From NCBI GenBank assembly GCA_937927915.1, contig CALGKB010000002.1, positions 62,001 through 126,000 on the forward strand: a stretch of 64,000 nt of DNA. Reading direction: 5' to 3'. The stretch comes from an uncultured Pseudanabaenaceae cyanobacterium (GTDB lineage: Bacteria; Cyanobacteriota; Cyanobacteriia; Pseudanabaenales; Pseudanabaenaceae). A model generated the notes under the pieces. That model searched no databases. It was not told the origin of the DNA and worked only from the letters and a program-made list of their open reading frames with translations. Numbering within the stretch: the first letter of the stretch is position 1; each line of letters begins with the position of its first letter. Below are positions 16,570 through 24,046 of the stretch, piece after piece. The position numbers were made by a program, and so were the translations under genes.

Positions 16570-17550
16570 ATGGCACCATACTCTGAGGGACAAATTCTGC
16601 ATCATGCCACCCTCCATCAGTTGCAAGTTTTTGAAGTGGCAGCGAGGCATCGCAGTTTTACCAGGGCGGCGGAGGAGTTATTTTTGACCCAGCCCACAGT
16701 TTCCATGCAGATCAAGCAACTGAGCAAGGCGGTGGGGTTACCTTTATTTGAGCAGGTGGGGAAGCGGTTATTTTTGACGGACGCGGGGGAGGACCTCTAC
16801 GCCACGTGCAATCGCATCTTCGAGGAGTTGGCGGAATTTGAGATGAAGGTAGCCGACATGAAGGGCATGAAGCAGGGGCGGTTGAAGTTAGGGGTTGTCA
16901 CTACCGCTAACTACGTCATTCCCCGTCTTTTGGGTCCCTTTTGCCATCGCTATCCAGGGATTCAGGTGTCCTTGAATGTCACTAACCATGACCGCCTCGT
17001 GGACCGCATCCAGGAGAACCGCGACGACCTCTATATTATGAGTCATATCCCGCCCCAGTTGGAGTTGCAGTCCTATCATTTTATTGAGAATCCCCTAGTG
17101 GTGCTTGCCCATCGCGACCACCCCCTGGTGCAGGAAAAAAATATCTCCCTAGAGCGCTTAGCAAAGGAATCTTTTATCATGCGGGAGGCGGGTTCCTACA
17201 CCAGACGCAGTGTGCAGAAGTTATTTGACCAGCATGGTCTCACGATCAATATCAAGATGGAATTTGACAGCAATGAGGCAATCAAACAGGCAATTGCCGG
17301 CGGTATGGGGATTTCCGTATTGTCTCTACACACCCTGGCTTTGGAGGGAGCGTCAGGACAATTAGCAATTTTAGATGTGGAGCATTTCCCCATTACCAAT
17401 CAGTGGTATATCTGTCATATTGCGGGGAAACAAATTTCTGTTATTGCCCAAACATTTCTGCAATTCCTGCAAACAGAAGGACGCAAAATCGCCCAACAAA
17501 CCCTGGCGGCAACTAGGGGAGAAGAGGTAGTGACCGCTAATGCTAGCTAG
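16570..17550 (+). CDS. LysR-family regulator, CmpR/NdhR-like
   Basis: LysR-type transcriptional regulator of 326 aa. The N-terminal winged helix-turn-helix 'TLHQLQVFEVAARHRSFTRA' continues into 'TQPTVSMQIKQLSKAVGLPL', followed by the linker helix and a periplasmic-binding-protein-like effector domain. The first 100 residues closely resemble cyanobacterial CmpR/NdhR (CbbR-like) regulators of inorganic carbon uptake and NDH-1 genes, whose effectors include 2-phosphoglycolate and 2-oxoglutarate. Which paralogue this is cannot be decided here. The start of the next gene, a cation/proton antiporter, overlaps its end by 11 bp, so the two are translationally coupled. Regulation of carbon/ion homeostasis is a reasonable inference. 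Confidence 0.85.
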   Translation: MAPYSEGQILHHATLHQLQVFEVAARHRSFTRAAEELFLTQPTVSMQIKQLSKAVGLPLFEQVGKRLFLTDAGEDLYATCNRIFEELAEFEMKVADMKGMKQGRLKLGVVTTANYVIPRLLGPFCHRYPGIQVSLNVTNHDRLVDRIQENRDDLYIMSHIPPQLELQSYHFIENPLVVLAHRDHPLVQEKNISLERLAKESFIMREAGSYTRRSVQKLFDQHGLTINIKMEFDSNEAIKQAIAGGMGISVLSLHTLALEGASGQLAILDVEHFPITNQWYICHIAGKQISVIAQTFLQFLQTEGRKIAQQTLAATRGEEVVTANAS

Positions 17551-19159
17551 TATTTTGCTCATTTTAGCTGTGGGGTTTCTGGGGGGGCAAATTGCCAGAC
17601 GATCGGGACTTCCCCCCCTCTTTGCCATGATTATTGTGGGTATATTTCTACAACCCTGGCTCAGCCCTGAGGTAATCGGGTTGGCACAGGATTTGCGCAT
17701 GGTAGCGGTCTGTATAATTCTGATGAAGGCAGGTTTGGGTTTGGATGCGGAAAAATTAGCCCAACAGGGAACAGTTGCCCTCCGCCTTGGTTTTTTGCCT
17801 GCCACCCTAGAAGCAATTGTGGTGGGTTTGATAGCAATTCCCCTGTTTCAATTTAACTGGCTCCATGGTTTATTGTTGGGGTGCATTTTGGGGGCGGAAT
17901 CCCCCGCCGTCATTGTGCCTGGGATGTTGCGTTTGAAGAGCCTGGGTTGGGGAGTAGAGAAGGGCATCCCCGATGCTATTTTGACGGGCAGCGCCCTCTC
18001 CGATGTCCTGTTGCTGTTAGTTTTTAACTTACTCCTAGGCATTTTAACCCGATCGGATAGTCCCAATTTTAGATTGGGGGGTATTAGTTTAACGAGCTGG
18101 CAGTTATTACCAATTCAAGTAGTCCTACAAATTGGCTTGGGCATAGCTTTGGGCTATATTGCTGCCCGTCTTGTGGTACTTTTACTTACTCGCCAGCGCT
18201 GGGCAGAAAATGTCGTGCAGGAAACGATCGTTGCCTTTTGTTTTGCCCTGGGTCTGGTGATTGGGGCGGAGAAATTGCCCCTTTACTCCGGCTATCTGGC
18301 GGTGATGGCAATGGGATTTTTTTTAATTGAACTGGATAGACCCCTAGCACGCACCCTCCGATCGGGCTTTGACAGTCTGTGGACAGTAGCAGAAATATTT
18401 TTGTTTGTGTTCCTGGGGACAGCCATCGATCTCACTATTTTGGGCAATGTTTTACTGCCTGGTTTGGGTCTGTTGCTGGTCAGTACCCTGGTGGGGCGGG
18501 GTTTAGGCTGGTGGCTCTCCACCCAGGGGAGTAATTGGCACTGGCGAGAACGGCTGTTTTTGTTGCCCGCCAATTCGGCTAAAGCGACTGTACAAGCGGC
18601 GTTAGGTGCCATTCCCCTCAATTACGGTATCAGTGGGGGGGATGTGATGCTTGCCCTGGCTGCTCTCTCGATTTTGGTGACTGCCCCCCTCGGCGCCTGG
18701 GCGATCCCCACCTTTGCCCCCCGCCTGTTGCAGAAAGGAGAAGTTGACCCCACCAAAGTTGCTCTCCATCGCAAGGTTACCTTCCTGTGCCCCGTCGACC
18801 TATCCGAGGTGACCCCGATCGTGTTGGCGAAGGCTGCCGAATTAGCTCGCCGTGCCGATGGCAGGGTGATTGTCCTCCATGTGCCCCAGGGGGAAACTGA
18901 CTATGCAGCAATCCTCAAGCCCTGGCTGGAGAGCAATTTAGGGGACATTCGCTATCAACTGGTGACTCCCTACGGTGCCGTACCGGAGGTGATTCTGCGC
19001 ATTGCCCAGGAATATGGAGTGGATGAAATTATCATGGGGAAAGGGCAACACAGTGCCCTTGTGGGTTCCGTGTCCCAGGCAGTGCTGGAAGGGAGTCCCA
19101 TCCCCGTTATTGTCGTTACTCCGCCAGACCCAACGCCCGCAGCATCCCCCGCAACTTGA
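17540..19159 (+). CDS. CPA1-type cation/proton antiporter with C-terminal UspA domain
   Basis: Membrane antiporter of 539 aa. Residues 1 to about 400 form 11-13 hydrophobic segments of the Na+/H+ exchanger (CPA) fold, including 'GAESPAVIVPGML' and 'GSALSDVLLL', the broken-helix region with the conserved acidic residue, and 'VAEIFLFVFLGTAIDL'. Residues of about 415-530 form a universal-stress-protein domain ('VTFLCPVDLSEVTPIVLAKA', 'EIIMGKGQHSALVGSVSQAV'). This last piece matches the G-2x-G-9x-G(S/T) ATP-binding pattern only loosely. The N-terminus overlaps the LysR regulator. The C-terminus overlaps menF tail-to-tail by 44 bp. The transported ion (Na+ or K+) is unknown. Confidence 0.85.
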   Translation: MLASILLILAVGFLGGQIARRSGLPPLFAMIIVGIFLQPWLSPEVIGLAQDLRMVAVCIILMKAGLGLDAEKLAQQGTVALRLGFLPATLEAIVVGLIAIPLFQFNWLHGLLLGCILGAESPAVIVPGMLRLKSLGWGVEKGIPDAILTGSALSDVLLLLVFNLLLGILTRSDSPNFRLGGISLTSWQLLPIQVVLQIGLGIALGYIAARLVVLLLTRQRWAENVVQETIVAFCFALGLVIGAEKLPLYSGYLAVMAMGFFLIELDRPLARTLRSGFDSLWTVAEIFLFVFLGTAIDLTILGNVLLPGLGLLLVSTLVGRGLGWWLSTQGSNWHWRERLFLLPANSAKATVQAALGAIPLNYGISGGDVMLALAALSILVTAPLGAWAIPTFAPRLLQKGEVDPTKVALHRKVTFLCPVDLSEVTPIVLAKAAELARRADGRVIVLHVPQGETDYAAILKPWLESNLGDIRYQLVTPYGAVPEVILRIAQEYGVDEIIMGKGQHSALVGSVSQAVLEGSPIPVIVVTPPDPTPAASPAT

Positions 19160-20420
19160 GGTTAGTTTCTTCCCATTCTCGCTCCACCTGGGAGTCCTGC
19201 ACGATCCCTGCCCCTGCAAACAACTTTACCCGATTGCCGCTGACATAGCCCGATCGGATAGCCACCGCAAACTCTCCCTCCCCCTGTCCATTCACCCAGC
19301 CAATGGGAGCAGCATAACCCTCCCTGTCCCCTGGCTCCCAGGCAGCAATAAATTCCAGTGCCCTGTCCCGTGGTTTTCCCCCCATCGCTGCTGTGGGGTG
19401 TAGAGCATCTAAGAGGTGAAAAACATCCAGCCAGGAGGAAGTCCGCCATTGCCCTTGGATGGGGGTGTAGAGATGTTGCAAATCCTTCAACTCCCTCACT
19501 CTGGGGGGGGAAACCTCCCCCACCTCTGCCCCTACCGATCGGTAGGCTGCCAGGATGGAATCGACAACAATTTGGTGTTCCCGCCTATCTTTGCTACTGT
19601 CTAGGAGAGACTCCCCCCGCCGACTCGACCCCGCTAGGGCATCACTGCGCAAATGGAGGCAATCCCCCTGCCAGGCAAATTGCAACAACATCTCCGGCGT
19701 TGCTCCCACAAACGTCCGCCCACCCTTCCCCTCCAACAAAAACAGAGTACAGTCCTCGCTGGCTGCCCCCAGCTGCTGCAACAAGCCAAAGGGACAAAAG
19801 GGCGCACTGCCCACTACCTCCACCGATCGGGATAACACCACTTTCACTAGCTCCCCCCGCCCGATCGCTGTCAAGGCCTGCTTGACACTCTCACACCAGG
19901 GTAAAAAATCATTGTTCAGCACCAAGGCAGTCCCTCCCCCCACCGCCAAACTCCTAGCCTCCCCCCGACAGAGCTGCTCCAACCGCCCCTGCAGCCGCGC
20001 CACCACTCCCCGCCAATCCTCCTGGGGTAGCACCCACTCCCACAGCAGCAACTGCCCTTCCCGCAACAACCACTGGGGTAGCCACAGACAGGACTCCCCC
20101 CCAGGGCTAAAGGACATCCCCCCTAGCCAATAGGGCGGACAGACCCCTCGCCACCTGCTGTCAAAGGCAGCAATTGCCCCTCCCCAATCCCGCAGGTTGC
20201 CCCCCGCCAGGGACCACAAATGCCCACCCCCCGCCAAATAGTGATCCCCCCGTTGCCAAATAAACCGCCTTGCTCCCCTCTGGGCAGCTGTAAAACTAAT
20301 CACATCCGGTGGCACATATTTTTGCGTATAATTTACTAAAATCTTACACTTTTGTCTTTGCGCCTCCTCCCACGCCCAACGCACCACCTCTACCAAATCA
20401 CTAGTCATGGCAAGGTTCAT
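19116..20420 (-). CDS. menF: Isochorismate synthase MenF
   Basis: Chorismate-binding enzyme of 434 aa, taken as isochorismate synthase, the first committed step to phylloquinone/menaquinone. C-terminal motifs include 'GRGELVKVVLSRSVEV' (catalytic Lys in the VKVVLSR segment), 'FVGATPEMLLQF', 'LHPTAAMGGKPRDRAL' (general acid and Mg-binding region), 'GWVNGQGEGEFAVAIRS' and 'LFAGAGIVQDSQVEREWEET'. The A-G-A-G-I-V segment is shared by all chorismate-utilising enzymes. MenF is preferred over TrpE because the tryptophan-binding N-terminal motif is absent. The start may be ATG 20420 or ATG 20408. Both overlap the end of the 94-aa gene upstream. Confidence 0.88.
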   Translation of the reverse strand: MNLAMTSDLVEVVRWAWEEAQRQKCKILVNYTQKYVPPDVISFTAAQRGARRFIWQRGDHYLAGGGHLWSLAGGNLRDWGGAIAAFDSRWRGVCPPYWLGGMSFSPGGESCLWLPQWLLREGQLLLWEWVLPQEDWRGVVARLQGRLEQLCRGEARSLAVGGGTALVLNNDFLPWCESVKQALTAIGRGELVKVVLSRSVEVVGSAPFCPFGLLQQLGAASEDCTLFLLEGKGGRTFVGATPEMLLQFAWQGDCLHLRSDALAGSSRRGESLLDSSKDRREHQIVVDSILAAYRSVGAEVGEVSPPRVRELKDLQHLYTPIQGQWRTSSWLDVFHLLDALHPTAAMGGKPRDRALEFIAAWEPGDREGYAAPIGWVNGQGEGEFAVAIRSGYVSGNRVKLFAGAGIVQDSQVEREWEETNLKLRGMLRALGLAE

Positions 20421-20685
20421 TTGTTACAGCGGTCAACTCAAACAGCACCCCACAGGTATCTGGCGTTTTGCCTTGGTGGTAAAAAGTCAGCTTGTACTGC
20501 GAGAAGTGCCCCGATCGGTGCAAAATACTAGCTGCCAGCCAGAGGGCATCGTGGTCCCTACTGGGCAAATGAAACCAACCCCTTTCTATGCCTTGGTTTA
20601 AGCCCGTTTGGAGGGCAGCGGCTAATTGTCCAAGGACACGTTCTAAATCTTGCCGTTGCACTGGTGGGGGAGAAGAATGCGCCAT
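20401..20685 (-). CDS. Small hypothetical protein cotranscribed with menF
   Basis: 94-residue soluble protein that I do not recognise. It has an N-terminal amphipathic stretch ('RQDLERVLGQLAAALQTGL') and a C-terminal part with alternating beta-like pattern ('HFSQYKLTFYHQGKTPDTCG'). Its stop codon lies inside the menF start region (7-20 bp overlap, depending on the menF start), so it is the first gene of a two-gene operon. Coding is supported by this coupling and by the absence of any better frame. It is divergent from the chemotaxis operon at 20737. Confidence 0.6.
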   Translation of the reverse strand: MAHSSPPPVQRQDLERVLGQLAAALQTGLNQGIERGWFHLPSRDHDALWLAASILHRSGHFSQYKLTFYHQGKTPDTCGVLFELTAVTNEPCHD

Positions 20686-20736
20686 AATATTAGGGGGGGG
20701 TATATCCTACAGATTAAGCATAGGTGAGGAAACACA

Positions 20737-21900
20737 GTGACAGCAAATATTCCCGTCGGCAAAGTGATTAAAGAAGTGCCCCTGGAAGACCTGCTGGTGG
20801 CATTGAATATCATAACCAAAACCCAGGGTATTCTGCTGTTGGAGACCCCCCACCATCGCTGGCGCTTGATTATCAGTGGCGGTAGCGTTGCCCTGGCGGA
20901 GGAGGAAGACCACTTTATTCCTACTTTTTCGCGGAAACTGCGTGCCCACAAGGTCAAAATTCCCCAGGCGGAATGGGAACAACGGAAATTGACGGGCTTT
21001 GCCCTCTGTGACTACATCAGCGGGATATATAACACAGAACCGGAGGCAGTGCGGGCAGTGCTGCGGGAAATACAGTTTGAAAATTTGCTTGCCATTAGCT
21101 TAGAGAGGCGCTTTTCCCTCCTGTGGCAGCCCACCACGGGCAATGCCAATATCACCTTCCCCATCTGGTCGTTGAATTCCCTGCTGGAGACGGTCAAAAA
21201 TGCGGAACTGCAGTGGAAGGAGTTTAGCCATGTCCGTCACCCCTTTCAAAAGGTACAACTAATTGACGATGAGACCACCCTTGTCCATGTCCCCCTCTTT
21301 GCCAAGGTGACAACGGGGCAGCACCGCCTGACAGAAATCGCCGATGAATTCAAGCAAAGCCTGACCAAGACCGCCCTACGCTTTGACAAACTGGCAGAGA
21401 GAAGGTTAGTCGCCATTTTACCCCTCCCCCTCCGCAGTTGGGAAAGTGAACTGGACAGCGATCGGCGCAGCTACGAACTCTCCCTCACCCAAATACCCCG
21501 TGTCCACGTGGTGGATGACTCCCCTGTCCTCCTCAAGCAGTTTGGCGACCTCCTGCAGCACTGGGGCTATCAAGTTGATTTGACGGAAAACGCCAGCAGC
21601 GCCATTGAGAAAATGCTCCTGCAGCCCCCCGAACTGATTTTCCTGGATATAAATATGCCGGGTTTGAATGGGTTTGAATTGATTGCCCAAATTCGCCGCC
21701 AGCCTACTCTCTCCACCATACCCATCGTCCTAGTCACTGCCGAAAGTAATTTCGCCAATTCCATGCGCGCCAAGTGGGCAAAGTGCCGCTTTTTACCTAA
21801 ACCCCGCAGCCAAAAGGAAACTGCCGAATTTCGCAGCCAACTTAAGAAAATTTTACAAGAACTGGCACCCCTCCCCGGCGCAGAACCCTCTCTAGAATAA
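20737..21900 (+). CDS. PATAN-domain response regulator (PilG/PatA-like), copy 1
   Basis: 387-aa response regulator with an N-terminal PATAN (DUF4388-like) domain (about residues 1-235) and a C-terminal receiver domain (about 250-375). Receiver residues are 'VHVVDDSPVLLKQF' (acidic pocket), 'IFLDINMPGLNGFEL' (phosphoacceptor Asp), the Thr in 'IVLVTAES' and the Lys in 'FLPKPRS'. The start is GTG 20737 with 'aggtgagga' 7 bp upstream. This arrangement is that of PilG/PixG/PatA proteins, which connect cyanobacterial chemotaxis systems to the type IV pilus motor. It heads an operon with a second copy, then cheY, cheW, two MCPs, cheA and a CheW-like gene. It shares long segments with copy 2 ('MPGLNGFELI.QIRRQP'). 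Confidence 0.9.
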   Translation: MTANIPVGKVIKEVPLEDLLVALNIITKTQGILLLETPHHRWRLIISGGSVALAEEEDHFIPTFSRKLRAHKVKIPQAEWEQRKLTGFALCDYISGIYNTEPEAVRAVLREIQFENLLAISLERRFSLLWQPTTGNANITFPIWSLNSLLETVKNAELQWKEFSHVRHPFQKVQLIDDETTLVHVPLFAKVTTGQHRLTEIADEFKQSLTKTALRFDKLAERRLVAILPLPLRSWESELDSDRRSYELSLTQIPRVHVVDDSPVLLKQFGDLLQHWGYQVDLTENASSAIEKMLLQPPELIFLDINMPGLNGFELIAQIRRQPTLSTIPIVLVTAESNFANSMRAKWAKCRFLPKPRSQKETAEFRSQLKKILQELAPLPGAEPSLE

Positions 21901-21963
21901 TTTTTGTTCGCGGTGCTGCATATGGTAAAAAATTAGTAAAGGAGACCCGATCGAGCACTGTTT

Positions 21964-23163
21964 ATGAACACCTCCCTTCCCAGCAATCGCGGGCAACTGC
22001 GACCAGGCGAGCCAGTCCGGGATGCCTCCCTCCTCATCCTCTTAGCAGCTACGCGCGTGATGGTGCGTTCCAGCGGGGTACTACACGTAGAAAGTCCTCA
22101 CTTTCGCTGGAAATTGCTACTGCAGAGGGGCGGCATTGTTCTTATGGAAGAAGAGGAGCAGGCAATTGCTACTCTCAACAATAAATTACGCAACTATGGT
22201 ATCCGCGCCGCCTCCGATCGGTTGACCATGGAGCAGCACCCCACCAAGATGGTATCCCTGAGTCTGGTGTTGCAACTATACAAGCGCTGTCCAGAGGAAA
22301 CCAAGCAGTCAGTCAGAGATATCATCATGGATGACCTCCTGGCTCTCTTTTTGGAGGATAAGTATACATTTCTCTGGCAGCCCTACCCCAATATCCCAGC
22401 GGATTTGCCAGTATGGCAGTTTAACACCCTAGAGGCGGAAATTAACAAAGAAATCAAACGCTGGCAGGAATTTGAGTATGTGCGTCACCCTTACCAAAAA
22501 GTCCAGCTCCTGGATGCGGGGGGATTGCTAGCGCGGGTAGGCAATGACAACTTCCCCCTCTTTGCCAAGGTGACGACGGGGCAGCATCGCATTACGGAGA
22601 TTGCCAGCCAGTTCAAACAACCAATTCTGCGCACAGCTGTCCTCCTGGATAAGTTAGCCACCAATCGCATTGTGGAAATTCTCCCCCTCAAACGCCTCAC
22701 TAGCAGCGCGATCGAGCAGGCAAAGGGAGGAGAGGCGGCGGCAGCAGAGCCGCAGGCAACGGGACCACGGGTGTTTGTGGTGGATGACTCCCCTGTGTTG
22801 TTACGGCAGTTCCGTGACCTCTTGACCAGTTGGGGCTACCAGGTGCGGTTGACGGAAAATGCCCTCGATGCCACGCAGCAGATGCTTGCTTTCAACCCGG
22901 CGGTGGTGTTTTTGGATATAAATATGCCGGGTTTGAATGGGTTTGAGCTGATCAAGCAAATTCGCCGCCAGCCCAGTCTTGCTAATACTCCCTTGGTGTT
23001 GGTGACAGCGGAGAACAATGTGGCAAATAATGTGAGGGCAAAGTGGGCAAATTGTAAATTTATCGGTAAGCCCCGCTCGCCTGAAGATGCGGAGAATTTC
23101 CGCACCCAACTGCGGGATGTGCTGCGGGAGGTGGCTCCCCTGCCAACGGATATTTTGATCTAG
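21964..23163 (+). CDS. PATAN-domain response regulator (PilG/PatA-like), copy 2
   Basis: 399-aa paralogue of the preceding gene with the same PATAN plus receiver design. The PATAN part has 'VRHPYQKVQLLDAGG', 'FPLFAKVTTGQHRITEIASQ' and 'ILRTAVLLDKLATNRIVEI', all near matches to copy 1. The receiver part has 'VFVVDDSPVLLRQF', 'VVFLDINMPGLNGFEL', 'LVLVTAEN' and 'FIGKPRS'. All catalytic residues are present, so neither copy looks dead. A GGAG box lies about 17-20 nt before the ATG, farther than usual, and no nearer box is clear. In Synechocystis the comparable operons carry a single such gene, so the pair looks like a tandem duplication that has since diverged in the N-terminal 100 residues. Confidence 0.9.
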   Translation: MNTSLPSNRGQLRPGEPVRDASLLILLAATRVMVRSSGVLHVESPHFRWKLLLQRGGIVLMEEEEQAIATLNNKLRNYGIRAASDRLTMEQHPTKMVSLSLVLQLYKRCPEETKQSVRDIIMDDLLALFLEDKYTFLWQPYPNIPADLPVWQFNTLEAEINKEIKRWQEFEYVRHPYQKVQLLDAGGLLARVGNDNFPLFAKVTTGQHRITEIASQFKQPILRTAVLLDKLATNRIVEILPLKRLTSSAIEQAKGGEAAAAEPQATGPRVFVVDDSPVLLRQFRDLLTSWGYQVRLTENALDATQQMLAFNPAVVFLDINMPGLNGFELIKQIRRQPSLANTPLVLVTAENNVANNVRAKWANCKFIGKPRSPEDAENFRTQLRDVLREVAPLPTDILI

Positions 23164-23214
23164 GGTAAAACAATCTATGCTTTTATGTTGGAATGGTAGA
23201 AGATAGGAACAAGT

Positions 23215-23577
23215 ATGGGTCACTTTTTAATCATTGATGACAGTGCCACAGAACGGCAACTGCTGAGCAAGCTCCTGCAAGAGATGGGGTATCAAGTAGA
23301 TACTGCCGAGACAACGGAGGGAGCAATTCCCAAGATTGCCAAAGGGAACTATACAGCAGTATTTTTGGATATTGTAATGCCGGATGAAGATGGCTACAAG
23401 TTCCTTCGCAACCTGCGGGCAAATGCGGAAACTGCCAAGCAGTATGTGATTCTCTGTTCCACCAAAAAGACGAAACTGGAGATTGAATATGGTCTTAAAC
23501 GGGGAGCGGATGACTACCTGCCCAAACCGGTGAGTAAGGAGTCCCTGCAGGGGGCGCTGCAGAAGTTAGGGATGTAG
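23215..23577 (+). CDS. CheY-like response regulator (PilH/PixH type)
   Basis: Single-domain receiver protein of 120 aa. It has 'FLIIDDSATERQLL', 'AVFLDIVMPDEDGYKF' with the phosphoacceptor Asp, 'VILCSTKKTKLEIEYG' (Ser/Thr switch) and 'YLPKPVSKESLQGAL' (Lys). By position, after the PATAN regulators and before CheW, it corresponds to PilH/PixH/TaxY. Its stop codon is followed directly by the start of cheW, so they are coupled. It probably competes with the PATAN regulators for phosphate from the CheA, as in other pil-chp systems (inference). Confidence 0.92.
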   Translation: MGHFLIIDDSATERQLLSKLLQEMGYQVDTAETTEGAIPKIAKGNYTAVFLDIVMPDEDGYKFLRNLRANAETAKQYVILCSTKKTKLEIEYGLKRGADDYLPKPVSKESLQGALQKLGM

Positions 23578-24009
23578 ATGATGGCTGCTTCCCCCAAAGC
23601 CGATCGGTATGTCTTGGCGGGGCTAGGACAAAAGGTACTGCTGTGTCCTGACTACTACGTCCTGGATGTGCTGTTACTCGATCGTAACTATGTTCTGCGG
23701 TTACCCTTCTATGCCCCCTGTGTGGTGGGGGTGACGCAGCACCAAGGCAAGATTGTGCCCCTCCTATCTTTGCGTCATCTCTGTTTGCAGGAGCAGAATG
23801 TGTTGTTGCCGGGGCAGCTAGCGGTGATCCGTCTGGCCAAGACATTGCCAGAGCTATTTGGGGTGGGACTGATTGTCGATCGGATTATAGGTAGTATCTC
23901 CCAACAGCAGTATCAGGAGACGAAGTATGACTATCTCCCCTTAGAAGTAATATTAGAGCAACTCCAAGGGAGCCACTGGCTACCCCAGCGCTGGCGAGCG
24001 GGAGCCTGA
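23578..24009 (+). CDS. CheW-like coupling protein (PilI/PixI type)
   Basis: 143-aa CheW-domain protein. CheW-family segments are 'NYVLRLPFYAPCVVGVTQHQ' (strand before the conserved G-h-x-x-x-G region), 'GKIVPLLSLRHL' (the IPV.DL-like motif) and 'LPELFGVGLIVDRIIGSI' (the LGL.VD.V motif). It begins immediately after the cheY stop (ATG 23578, with ATG 23581 as an alternative). It would link the MCPs to CheA in this operon. The divergent N-terminus makes a PilI/TaxW label reasonable, but this is by context. Confidence 0.85.
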   Translation: MMAASPKADRYVLAGLGQKVLLCPDYYVLDVLLLDRNYVLRLPFYAPCVVGVTQHQGKIVPLLSLRHLCLQEQNVLLPGQLAVIRLAKTLPELFGVGLIVDRIIGSISQQQYQETKYDYLPLEVILEQLQGSHWLPQRWRAGA

Positions 24010-24046
24010 GTAACAGATATGTCCTCAACTAGTAACGGATGATGCC

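Noticed and set aside
19555-20133. 192-aa and 175-aa plus-strand ORFs opposite menF
   Set aside because: Pro/Ser/Arg-rich antisense translation of a C-rich stretch; menF motifs are continuous on the other strand.
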